From: Thermogutta sp.
GTDB lineage: Bacteria > Planctomycetota > Planctomycetia > Pirellulales > Thermoguttaceae
Reading direction: 5' to 3'
Length of the DNA stretch: 9,455 bases
Assembly (NCBI RefSeq): GCF_014359955.1
Contig: NZ_JACIYL010000092.1
Coordinates: forward strand, 1-9,455
The first letter of the stretch is position 1. Each line of letters begins with the position of its first letter. The notes beneath the pieces are model-generated. The model was not told the origin of the DNA, searched no databases, and was given only the letters and a program-made list of their open reading frames with translations. The translations under genes and the position numbers were made by a program. Below are positions 1 to 7,254 of the stretch, one piece after another.

Positions 1-38
1 TCTGACCTCGGAAGGGAGAATCGGTTTTCGAAGCGACA
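1..38. other. Short downstream flank of the large exported gene
   Basis: These 38 bases follow the TGA stop of the exported protein on the minus strand. No hairpin, start codon with a ribosome site, or other gene is visible in them; the segment is too short to tell whether transcription stops here. Confidence 0.5.
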
Positions 39-3000
39 TCATGGAGCCAGTCTGGCCCCCCATTCTCCCGGCTGGATCACCAGCCTGATTTCTTCCTGGC
101 CGGGGAGCGGCTCTGTACGGACCACGTTCCCATCGATGTCCAGGAACTCGATTTTCGTGGCTTGTGCTAATTTCCACGGCAACTTCGACCAAAAAATGGT
201 CAGTTCGGTGGGCTGGTCCTCCAGCGGCAGCGGGATCACGAGGACGCCACCGCCCGCCTGCGCTACACGCACCCCCTGGGCCGTCACAATCCCGCCGAAA
301 TTCACCGGTCGGCCGTCCACGTTCTTTCGGAGTAACAACCGATCGGGCTCATCAGGCTGCGGGGTCCACGTCACCTGGTTGTCGTCACCCCGTCGAATTT
401 TGCCCAGCCGAATCCGTGCCTGACCGTCGTCCGGGCCGGCGAGGGAAAGCCGGCGGCCATCCCCCGGGCGATAAACTCCCACCCGCAATTCCAGTTCCTG
501 CCCGACCGGAATGCTCGCAGGAATCCTCGCCCGCACGACGCTGTTGATATGTCCCGTGACACCGCTCAGGTCGCGAGGTTCAAACCGCCCCTGGAAGAGA
601 ATGTCGCCTTTTTCGTCACAAAAATGGGCAAACGGGACCCAGCCTGCTGGGATCGGCGCCCGGGCAGCCCAATCGACGGAGATCTCTATCTCCTCTCCCT
701 TTTGAGCAAAATTCGTCGCCCGGGGCCGAATCGGTTCAGGCCCCATGTAATCTTTTCGCGCATTGACGTAGATACTTTCGGGTGTGATCGCCCATTCGAC
801 AATCAGTCCGTCCCGCCGCGCGATCGCGGCTTCTTTAACGACACGGCCTGCCCGGGAGTTCTCAGCAGATCGGGCGAGAAATCCGAATTGAGGCAGCACC
901 ACTCCGGCAACTTCCCAATCCGACTCTCCTCGGTTGCACCAGGTTTCTATTCCCCCGGCCCATTTCACGTGAATGTGGTGGATATTGTTATCAACAAATT
1001 CCACGTCTTCGATCCGATCAAGAGCCAACGCCCGGCCCAATGCCGAGAGCAACCAGTACTTGCGGACAACGTCCTGGCCGAACGGCTGGGCCACCATCGC
1101 CGGGTGTCCCGTCAACACTTCGGTCGTCATGTAATCGTCGCTGTAAATCCCATGAAGCCGAGCGTCCAAACCTGCCTGATAACGACCGGAATATCCGGCT
1201 CCGTGGAGAACAAAGCGGTCGTGGTGAGCCGCATCAAACCACGGGATCCGTTCGGCATCCTCGCAATCCCAGTTCCATACGGACCACTGATAATATCCGG
1301 GAATGGGCTTCCCCACGCGAAGATGATTGGTGGTGGCCCCATCCAGCCAGCCGATCAGTTGGTCATGACCGCTTTCAGAAATCTGCGGCGCATGATCCCC
1401 AAGGAGTTGCCGGATCCACGCGAAATGCTGCCCCCAGGTGTTTCGGGTATAGACTTTGTCGAAAAATTTGCCATCGGCCGTCCAGTAATCATAGGGACCG
1501 ATACTGCTCCAAACGTCGATAAAATAGGCAGTTGGTTTGATATGCTCTGCAATTTTGGTGAGGTTGGCTTGCAGAAAAGGTGCCACGCAATCCGCCCGAT
1601 AGCGATAGGATTGGGCCTGCCTCCCTTCGTTAAACCAGGCCCTGACCGGCTGAGCATTGGCATGGAAGGCAATTGTATTCAGGTAAGAGAATCCCTCGGC
1701 GTCGGGGTAAAAGTCGATGTAGTTATCGTGCAGTGCGAAACGAACACCGGCCTGCCGACAGGTCTCGGCAAGATATTGCATATCTTCGAGCGTCCCTAAA
1801 CTCGGATTGGGCGGAAAAATCTCGGGCAGACGGTAGTCATACCCCCAACGCTGCCAGTTGTGCCAGATCACCAGACTATCCGTCAGCCCGTAGCGGAATG
1901 CCTTTTGCAAAGCGTCCGCGCTTTCCCGGTAACGTCCACCCCACAGATCAAAGACGAACCTTCCCGCAAGGACGGGAACCCCATCCGCTGGTTTGAGCCC
2001 ATTCACCTCCCGCCATTGCTTGACGGCGTCCCACACACGGGTTGCCGGGATGAGCGTCATCTTCGACGCATGGGCCACGTGAAGCGAATAGTGCCGTGCC
2101 GCCGGATTCACCTGGAACGCGCTCGGCGGAACATCGCACCCCTGCACAATGGTTAGCCCGTCATCGAATTCAAGCCCCACGAACGAAGTAGAAAGGCGGT
2201 GCCCATCGAACCCCAGCGTATAACTTTGGGGTTTTTGCACCACGTTACCGGCGCCTGCATAAACCCGGAATGCCTCCTGGGACCAGCTTCCCACGGCTAC
2301 ATCCTCAAGATGCACGTCCACCCACGGACGGGGCGGGGGCACATTGTCGAGGCACCAGCTAACTGTCAGTGTTCCTTTTTCCACGCCCACGACGCCAATA
2401 AGATCAAACGGCCCGGCAGCATTCTGAAACCGATGTCTTACGACAAGGCGTTGAGTGCCATCGGAGATCTTTTCCGCCTGGGATTCCACACCCAGAAGGG
2501 CAGTCGCCGATCGCACGCTGTCCAGTCGGGAGCCCAGCACCGTCACTTCAAATCCGTGGAATGAAAGCACACGCTGTCCGAAGCGGAAGCGAACCTCCGC
2601 ATCGAGCAGGCCTCGCAAACCCAGCTCCACCTCAGCCTGCCCCCGAAGTCCGCCGACCCCTACCGTTCCCAGAATGATCGGCGTGCCCGGCTTTGATCCT
2701 TCCCCTTCTCGCAGCGTGGGGGATGTTCCTGCAATCAGCGTCGGCTCTGCCCAGAAGGATGAGTCCCAGCCCGTGTTGTTCTTCGGTCCCGGATGCGATT
2801 CGAGCTGGAGCCGAATCGTCCTCCCCGCATAGGCAGAGAGATCCACCTCGTGTTGTTCCCAGGTTTTGGCCGTCGTGTGACGTTCGAACACGATTTTGCC
2901 GAACGCTCCGTCTGGTGCCGAGAGATCGACAACGCGCACCCGAAAGGTAACGCCGTCGCTTTGGCCTTCGGGGGTCATTCCCAGAGCAAACGACAGGTGA

Positions 3001-3770
3001 ATGGGAACACCCGCCGGTAGCGCAACGGGAAACTCCACCATGCCCGTGCCCGGTTGCCCCCCATACCAGGGCGGATGAATGCCGATGACAGGTTTCGTCA
3101 CACCGCCAAGATCCCGGGTCATCTTATCGCACGTCCCACGGTGGGAGGGATGCGACCCACGCCACCCGACCGGCATGGTCTCTGGGTCGTGCCCAAACAC
3201 CTGAAAAACTGCCCGAAAAACGGGCACCTCTTCAAGTGCCAGCGCCGTGTTTTTGGGCAACTCGAACGGTTTCCAATCCCACGCAGCGCTCGGTGCCGGC
3301 GGTGCCCCCCGAACCAGGAAAACCAGGATCGGATGGAGCAATACTTCCTGACCGTCCAGGTCAAGTCGACCATAGGCGTGAATGGGATAGTGGGCGTTGT
3401 AAATCCGCGGTCCAAATTTCAGTCGAAAATTTCGGCGAACCGTTTCTCCCGGCGGGATGGATAGATTCTCAATTTCCCCCGGCTCGGCCTGACATCCATC
3501 GATCGACCGCAGTCGAATTGTACCGCGTACCGGCCTGTCAGCCGTGTTTTGTACAACGAGCGTGCACTCGAACCCTTCCGGTGAATAGGTTATCTCCGAT
3601 GGCCCCTCGATGCGCAGCGTCACCCCTAAAGCGGAATCCACCGGCGGATTGTAGGCGCTCGCCCGCGAAGAGAAGCCCAAAACCGAGAGCAACGCCAGGG
3701 CGAAACCGCCTCCGAAAAGGAATATCCACCTGCCACACCACCGGGTCATAGGGGTCGGTGCCGAGCGCAT
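39..3770 (-). CDS. Large exported glycoside-hydrolase-like multidomain protein
   Basis: Predicted 1243-residue exported protein. The start is the ATG at 3768-3770: GGGAGGT lies 7 bases upstream, and a typical signal peptide follows (basic n-region, hydrophobic WIFLFGGGFALALL core, probable cleavage after ASA at residue 39). An upstream in-frame start at 3836 would put 22 polar residues before it. After the signal come an Ig-like domain (about 45-152), a jelly-roll domain (about 178-348, with DLSAYAGRTIRLQLES and WDSSFWAEP, resembling carbohydrate-binding modules), a beta-rich linker (about 365-570), a barrel-like region (about 578-900) and C-terminal beta domains (about 1000-1243). In the barrel, FIDVWSS (Asp752) and SESGHD (Glu799) are placed like the nucleophile and acid of GH101-type enzymes; this resemblance to GH101/DUF5696 is remembered pattern, not a search result. 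It lies 168 bases downstream of uxaC on the same strand, suggesting a role in degrading a uronate-containing glycan. Substrate and activity are unknown; the barrel could also be catalytically inactive. Confidence 0.8.
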   Translation of the reverse strand: MRSAPTPMTRWCGRWIFLFGGGFALALLSVLGFSSRASAYNPPVDSALGVTLRIEGPSEITYSPEGFECTLVVQNTADRPVRGTIRLRSIDGCQAEPGEIENLSIPPGETVRRNFRLKFGPRIYNAHYPIHAYGRLDLDGQEVLLHPILVFLVRGAPPAPSAAWDWKPFELPKNTALALEEVPVFRAVFQVFGHDPETMPVGWRGSHPSHRGTCDKMTRDLGGVTKPVIGIHPPWYGGQPGTGMVEFPVALPAGVPIHLSFALGMTPEGQSDGVTFRVRVVDLSAPDGAFGKIVFERHTTAKTWEQHEVDLSAYAGRTIRLQLESHPGPKNNTGWDSSFWAEPTLIAGTSPTLREGEGSKPGTPIILGTVGVGGLRGQAEVELGLRGLLDAEVRFRFGQRVLSFHGFEVTVLGSRLDSVRSATALLGVESQAEKISDGTQRLVVRHRFQNAAGPFDLIGVVGVEKGTLTVSWCLDNVPPPRPWVDVHLEDVAVGSWSQEAFRVYAGAGNVVQKPQSYTLGFDGHRLSTSFVGLEFDDGLTIVQGCDVPPSAFQVNPAARHYSLHVAHASKMTLIPATRVWDAVKQWREVNGLKPADGVPVLAGRFVFDLWGGRYRESADALQKAFRYGLTDSLVIWHNWQRWGYDYRLPEIFPPNPSLGTLEDMQYLAETCRQAGVRFALHDNYIDFYPDAEGFSYLNTIAFHANAQPVRAWFNEGRQAQSYRYRADCVAPFLQANLTKIAEHIKPTAYFIDVWSSIGPYDYWTADGKFFDKVYTRNTWGQHFAWIRQLLGDHAPQISESGHDQLIGWLDGATTNHLRVGKPIPGYYQWSVWNWDCEDAERIPWFDAAHHDRFVLHGAGYSGRYQAGLDARLHGIYSDDYMTTEVLTGHPAMVAQPFGQDVVRKYWLLSALGRALALDRIEDVEFVDNNIHHIHVKWAGGIETWCNRGESDWEVAGVVLPQFGFLARSAENSRAGRVVKEAAIARRDGLIVEWAITPESIYVNARKDYMGPEPIRPRATNFAQKGEEIEISVDWAARAPIPAGWVPFAHFCDEKGDILFQGRFEPRDLSGVTGHINSVVRARIPASIPVGQELELRVGVYRPGDGRRLSLAGPDDGQARIRLGKIRRGDDNQVTWTPQPDEPDRLLLRKNVDGRPVNFGGIVTAQGVRVAQAGGGVLVIPLPLEDQPTELTIFWSKLPWKLAQATKIEFLDIDGNVVRTEPLPGQEEIRLVIQPGEWGARLAP

Positions 3771-3777
3771 TGTGCTG

Positions 3778-3784
3778 ACCTCCC
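3778..3784 (-). promoter_or_regulatory. Shine-Dalgarno site of the exported protein
   Basis: On the minus strand GGGAGGT stands 7 bases before the ATG at 3770. It is the strongest ribosome-binding site in the window and decides the start in favour of this ATG over the in-frame upstream start at 3836. Confidence 0.75.
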
Positions 3785-3811
3785 GTCTTCGTGTAGTCAA
3801 TGTGCCAACGA

Positions 3812-3853
3812 CAGACAGATCCCCGTGGGATACCACTGCGACTGTCTGACAGT
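3812..3853. repeat. Nested inverted repeats in the uxaC to hydrolase gap
   Basis: Within the 168-base gap before the exported protein gene, CAGACAG (3812-3818) and CTGTCTG (3842-3848) are complementary arms. Between them ATCCC-CGT-GGGAT (3819-3831) is a second small hairpin, and ACTGTC-T-GACAGT (3841-3853) overlaps the right arm as a third. The folds using the right arm are mutually exclusive. On the minus strand this lies in the leader about 40-80 bases before the start codon. It could be an operator, a leader structure or chance; no known riboswitch consensus is recognised. Confidence 0.4.
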
Positions 3854-3938
3854 GATTTGGCTGGTCAAATTAACATGGACATCCCCGGGACGCAATGCCT
3901 ACGCCCTTGCGGGAGATTTGATGGGGAAAAACCTTTTT

Positions 3939-5363
3939 TCAACCGGTGACCCCTGGGAAATTGAAGTACTGGACCGCGTTGCGGTAGCAAATATCGCGAA
4001 CCAGTTCTGCCATCATGTCAAAATCATTCGGCAGCAGCCCACGTTCCATCTCACTGCCCAGGAGATTGCAAAGGATCCTTCGGAAGTATTCATGCCGCAC
4101 AAAGGACAGAAACGAGCGACTGTCCGTCAACATGCCGACGAACCGACTGAGCAAACCAAAATTGGAAAGTGTCTCCAACTGCTTGAGAATACCATCCCTC
4201 TGATCGAGGAACCACCACGCAGCACCGTACTGCATCTTTCCGGGGATTTGCCCATCCTGGAAACACGCGAGGATGCTGGCCACCACTTCGTTAACGGAAG
4301 GATTGAGGTTGTACACAATTGTCTTGGTCAACTTGCCTTCCATTTCCAGGCGGTCCAAAAATTTCACCATACATCGTGCCAAATTGCCGTCGGCGATCGC
4401 ATCAAATCCTGTGTCCGGCCCGAGCATTTGGAACATTTTCGTGTTGTTGTTGCGCAGAGCTCCGACGTGGAACTGCTGCACCCAGCCTTTCTCGTAGTCC
4501 ATGACCGCGCACTCGTAGAGCACCGCCGACCTGAATTTATTCCGCTCGTTTTGGGACACCGACCGCCCGTTGTACACCTGCCGGAAAATCTGATTCAAAT
4601 CCCCCTCTGTTGTTTCCTCACAATAGAACTGCTCTATCCCATGGTCCGACACACGACAACCGTGCTGGTGAAAATAGTCGTGCCGTTTTCGCAGGGCCTC
4701 GATGAGCGTCGGGAAATCTTTCACCTCGACGCCCGAAACTTCACTTAACTTGTCGATCCAGACATGGAAGCGGTCCGGGTCCTCCACCATAAGCGCCCGA
4801 TCCGGCCGAAACGTGGGAAGGACACGTACCTTAAATCCACTATCCTGGGCAATCTGCGCGTGGTATCGGAGATCATCGGTAGGATCGTCGGTCGTGCACA
4901 CGACAACAACGTTAAATTGCTTCAGAAGTCCCCGACAGGAGAATTCCGGTTGAGCCAGCTTCGCGTTGCATATTTCCCAGATCTCGGCCGCTGTTTCAGG
5001 ACACAGCAGCCGATCCGTAATCCCGAATGGACGCTTCAGCTCCATGTGCGTCCAATGATAGAGGGGATTCCGGAGCAACCGTGGTACGGTTTCCGCCCAC
5101 TTCATGAAAACTTCGTAATCGCTGGCCTTTCCCGTGCAAAAATACTCGTCCACCCCGTTGGCGCGCATGGCCCGCCACTTGTAATGGTCGCCCCGAAGCC
5201 AAACCGCCGTCAAATTGGGAAAGCGATGGTCCTGCGCAATGAGATCAGGAGGCAAATGAGAGTGATAATCCACGATGGGCAGCTCACGCGCAACCTCATG
5301 ATAGAGCCGTTCCGCCGTCTTGTTTTCCAGAAGAAAATTCTCACCCAAGAACTTGTGCTCCAT
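3939..5363 (-). CDS. uxaC: Glucuronate isomerase (uronate isomerase)
   Basis: A full-length 474-residue UxaC (the E. coli enzyme is about 470). It interconverts D-glucuronate with D-fructuronate and D-galacturonate with D-tagaturonate, the first cytosolic step of hexuronate breakdown. It belongs to the amidohydrolase superfamily. Visible family hallmarks are DYHSHL near the N-terminus (Asp32, His34, His36, metal/active-site strand 1), SDHG at 239-242, QFHVGALRNNN around His299, GFDAIADG at 319-326, NLNPSVNEV at 352-360, AAWWFLD at 381-387, MLTDSRSFLSF at 411-421, and the conserved end RHEYFRRILCNLLG then VQYFNFPG. The ATG start is supported by GAGGTG 4 bases upstream (5368-5373). No signal peptide is present. 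It is followed 168 bases later by the exported hydrolase-like gene and preceded by an orphan gene, all on one strand. Family assignment is firm; membership in one transcript is inference. Confidence 0.97.
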   Translation of the reverse strand: MEHKFLGENFLLENKTAERLYHEVARELPIVDYHSHLPPDLIAQDHRFPNLTAVWLRGDHYKWRAMRANGVDEYFCTGKASDYEVFMKWAETVPRLLRNPLYHWTHMELKRPFGITDRLLCPETAAEIWEICNAKLAQPEFSCRGLLKQFNVVVVCTTDDPTDDLRYHAQIAQDSGFKVRVLPTFRPDRALMVEDPDRFHVWIDKLSEVSGVEVKDFPTLIEALRKRHDYFHQHGCRVSDHGIEQFYCEETTEGDLNQIFRQVYNGRSVSQNERNKFRSAVLYECAVMDYEKGWVQQFHVGALRNNNTKMFQMLGPDTGFDAIADGNLARCMVKFLDRLEMEGKLTKTIVYNLNPSVNEVVASILACFQDGQIPGKMQYGAAWWFLDQRDGILKQLETLSNFGLLSRFVGMLTDSRSFLSFVRHEYFRRILCNLLGSEMERGLLPNDFDMMAELVRDICYRNAVQYFNFPGVTG

Positions 5364-5645
5364 TCCTCACCTCTCATCTACCGATTTCAACGTTCATTAC
5401 CATTAACCCGATCATCCTTTCACGCAGAGTTCTCATTCCCGCCTTGGGCAATTCTGTTGGCCATGCACTCGCGTGACGGTGGAGGCTTTGCCTTGATGCG
5501 TACTCACTTCATTTGTCGATCGCTGCCGACTGCTCCCCGACAGCAATTTGATGACGGGATGCCGCAAGATAATCCTTACGCGTATCTTTGACCATGACCT
5601 CCCGGGAGTTTTCTACCTTACCCGAAAAAGCAGCACCCTGCCACA
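5364..5645. other. Gap upstream of uxaC
   Basis: This 282-base interval separates the orphan gene stop from the uxaC start. The uxaC ribosome site lies at its edge. I see no convincing sigma-70 promoter, terminator hairpin or protein gene. Its length leaves room for a separate uxaC promoter, so uxaC may not depend on the upstream gene for transcription. Confidence 0.5.
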
Positions 5646-6536
5646 CTATCCCTCGGATAACGGCGGCTGCGAGAGCAAAAATTGCTGGAGTCGTCCAGTG
5701 ACAATCCCTTTCGGGACCGCGCCTTCGCCCAAGATGTAAAGGCACCTTGCGGCAAAAGTCACTCCCTTCTCTATTCCTCCCGGCAAAATTTCGTAGCCGC
5801 AAACTTCCGGCGGGCTTCCGGTAACAGTCCGCACTGCTGGGTTGATTTGCAACTCGGAAAGCTCCCGTGCATCTAGCGGCAGGCCGTCCAGAGGGTGCAC
5901 CCAACGGAGCAACCAGGCGTTCTCCGGCAATCGCCAGGTGACAACGTCGAATGCAATATCGCCTTCGCTTTGACCGACTACCATGTTCTGCGGCACCAGA
6001 GGAATCGCGGAGTTTCTCAAATCTTCGCCACGGACACGGATCTGCCCCAGCGGTTCGGTTAAGAGCGCGTCAATCTCGTCAAGCAGGACCACCCGCGGCC
6101 GCGTTTCCCCAGCTTCCGTGCGCATGAGGAGCACAGCTTCGAGCACGGCTATCGGTTGAGCTTGTGAGCCGCCGCCATGTTCGCAAGCAGAATCAGAGGA
6201 AGGAGTTTCTTCCAGAGATACCGTCACCACGACTGAAAGATGGAAAGATTCTTCCGTTGCATGTCGAAATCGCGCCAGGCACCGGCCATCCGCAGTGGGA
6301 AAAAACTCTTCCAGCACAAACCCTGGTTCGAGCCTGCCTTGTGATTTGCGGAGAATCCTGGCGAGGACGAGATGGCCTCTATTTTCTCCGTGTGTCTCGC
6401 CGGCCCATTTTTGGAAAACGACGCGAAAACCTTGTTCGGGCTGGCCTGCAGAAAAAGAAATCTGCCATAGCCCAACATTCCACAAAGATTGAGTATCGAC
6501 AATTGTACAGTGGACACGTTGTGGTTGACTATTCAT
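5646..6536 (-). CDS. Unrecognised cytosolic protein upstream of uxaC
   Basis: A 296-residue protein in a long open frame; no family is recognised. The start is uncertain. The ATG at 6534-6536 is chosen because it is the first ATG, but its upstream region has no clear ribosome site; a TTG at 6588-6590 would add 18 residues. No signal peptide or membrane segment is seen. The chain alternates short hydrophobic strands with polar turns, suggesting a beta-rich fold. An acidic, serine- and glycine-rich linker (about 110-125) divides an N-terminal part (about 1-105) from a C-terminal one (about 128-296). The segment RVVLLDEIDALL (about 148-159) looks like a Walker B motif, but no Walker A is present, so an ATPase is not claimed. 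It precedes uxaC by 282 bases on the same strand, so a role in sugar-acid use is possible. It could also be a lineage-specific protein of unrelated function. Confidence 0.6.
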   Translation of the reverse strand: MNSQPQRVHCTIVDTQSLWNVGLWQISFSAGQPEQGFRVVFQKWAGETHGENRGHLVLARILRKSQGRLEPGFVLEEFFPTADGRCLARFRHATEESFHLSVVVTVSLEETPSSDSACEHGGGSQAQPIAVLEAVLLMRTEAGETRPRVVLLDEIDALLTEPLGQIRVRGEDLRNSAIPLVPQNMVVGQSEGDIAFDVVTWRLPENAWLLRWVHPLDGLPLDARELSELQINPAVRTVTGSPPEVCGYEILPGGIEKGVTFAARCLYILGEGAVPKGIVTGRLQQFLLSQPPLSEG

Positions 6537-6643
6537 CGAACTGACCACTTTTCTACGACTACCAGGCGTCTCTTCAAAAGAGTCTGCCAATCGGTGCCAA
6601 GCGGCTTCTGTACCGGCCTCCTTCCTCCGGGCCTCGGGTATCG

Positions 6644-6682
6644 CAATTGATTATCGGGCCTTGTTGGCCCATCATGCAATTG
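6644..6682. repeat. Hairpin with CAATTG flanks
   Basis: GGGCC-TTGTT-GGCCC (6656-6670) is a compact perfect hairpin. It is framed by two copies of the self-complementary CAATTG (6644-6649 and 6677-6682), which can pair across a 6-by-6 internal loop. There is no following T run on either strand, so it is not a standard terminator. It lies about 110 bases upstream of the orphan gene start, where an operator or leader structure could sit. Confidence 0.35.
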
Positions 6683-6982
6683 GTGGTACAAAACGGGCAC
6701 CGAGACGGCCACCGAAGATGGCACAACAGACCCGTGGTAACGCGCGTGGTGACATCGGTCAACCCTCGGTCGGAGGATCGTCCGTGGCGGAAGTTTCGGT
6801 TTGTTAGAAGCCCTGTGGGGGCGTCAGGAGATGGCGAGGCGCTGCGAACCGGACGGCTCCGCTCCGCTGCCCGATTCACCAGTTGCATGAAGCCCCAGCA
6901 GGGGACATCTCTGCTTATCAGAATGACGGGAGATCTATGCCCGAGAATTTCTATTCGCGGCTAATACATTTCCATGTGGGCG

Positions 6983-7015
6983 GGACTAGGCGTCGGAAAC
7001 GCGAGTCCATATAAT
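6983..7015 (+). promoter_or_regulatory. Candidate tRNA-Cys promoter with upstream hairpin
   Basis: A perfect TATAAT at 7010-7015 ends 13 bases before the tRNA-Cys gene, placing transcription start near 7022, as expected for a short tRNA leader. No TTGACA-like hexamer is found at 16-18 bases upstream. Instead the -35 zone holds an inverted repeat: GGACT (6983-6987) with AGTCC (7004-7008), and inside it GCGT (6990-6993) with ACGC (6999-7002). Confidence 0.5.
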
Positions 7016-7028
7016 ACATGCTTGAAAG

Positions 7029-7101
7029 GGCGCCGTAGCCAAGCGGCTAAGGCAGCGGATTGCAAATCCGCCATTCGCCGGTTCGAATCCGGCCGGCGCC
7101 T
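7029..7101 (+). tRNA. tRNA-Cys (anticodon GCA)
   Basis: A complete 73-base cloverleaf. The acceptor stem pairs GGCGCCG (7029-7035) with CGGCGCC (7094-7100). The D stem pairs GCC with GGC. The anticodon stem GCGGA/TCCGC (7055-7059 and 7067-7071) encloses loop TTGCAAA with anticodon GCA at 7062-7064. The T arm is GCCGG-TTCGAAT-CCGGC (7077-7093). Discriminator base T at 7101 is the U73 expected for cysteine tRNAs. The CCA end is not encoded. The gene converges on tRNA-Arg and shares a terminator with it. Confidence 0.97.
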
Positions 7102-7117
7102 CTCCACAGTGGAAAAC

Positions 7118-7165
7118 GAAAACCCCGTGATTTCTCACTTAAGTGATGGAAATCACGGGGTTTTC
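7118..7165. terminator. Bidirectional intrinsic terminator between two tRNA genes
   Basis: The 17-base arms 7118-7134 and 7149-7165 are perfectly complementary: AAAACCCCGTGATTTC on the left and GAAATCACGGGGTTTT on the right. Inside them TCACTTAAGTGA (7135-7146) forms a further 4-bp stem with a TTAA loop, offset by two unpaired bases. The T run at the right edge serves tRNA-Cys on the plus strand, and the A run at the left edge becomes a T run for tRNA-Arg on the minus strand. Outer arms CCACAGT (7104-7110) and ACTGTGG (7172-7178) can extend the structure. Confidence 0.9.
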
Positions 7166-7181
7166 TGGCTTACTGTGGGAA

Positions 7182-7254
7182 CACGCCCGGAGGGATTCGA
7201 ACCCCCAACCAGCGGATTAGAAATCCGCTGCTCTATCCCTTGAGCTACGGGCGC
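7182..7254 (-). tRNA. tRNA-Arg (anticodon UCU)
   Basis: A complete 73-base cloverleaf on the minus strand. It has acceptor GCGCCCG against CGGGCGT, D arm GCTC...GAGC, anticodon stem GCGGA/TCCGC with loop TTTCTAA (anticodon TCT, reading AGA/AGG), 5-base variable loop TGGTT, and T arm GGGGG-TTCGAAT-CCCTC. The discriminator is G73, acceptable for arginine tRNAs. The first acceptor pair is a G1-U72 wobble, and one T-stem pair is also G-U. CCA is not encoded. Confidence 0.96.

Larger units (their letters stand above)
6537..7028. other. Intergenic region between orphan gene and tRNA-Cys
   Basis: This 492-base stretch separates divergent transcription units. It should carry the promoter of the minus-strand gene set and it carries the tRNA-Cys promoter at its right end. 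Short open frames occur on both strands but none has a ribosome site, a family motif or protein-like composition. A purine-rich run (GGAGGAAGGAGG on the minus strand, about 6620-6631) resembles a ribosome site but has no start codon at proper spacing. Confidence 0.5.

Noticed and set aside
549..1799. A 416-codon open frame on the plus strand opposite the exported protein gene
   Set aside because: It lies antisense to a frame with signal peptide, good ribosome site and recognisable domains; its translation has no family motif and no ribosome site.
4764..5591. A 275-codon plus-strand open frame opposite the start of uxaC
   Set aside because: It is antisense to a firmly identified UxaC, and its translation looks like mirror-strand composition with no motif.
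5509..5595. A 28-codon minus-strand frame (MVKDTRKDY...) in the gap upstream of uxaC, with GGAGG just before its ATG
   Set aside because: GGAGG is only 2 bases from the ATG, too close to act as a normal ribosome site; no homology or other support for a peptide is visible.
6060..6095. Walker B-like LLDEIDALL in the orphan protein, suggesting an AAA+ ATPase
   Set aside because: No glycine-rich Walker A, sensor or arginine-finger motif is present; the hydrophobic-DE string alone is common by chance.
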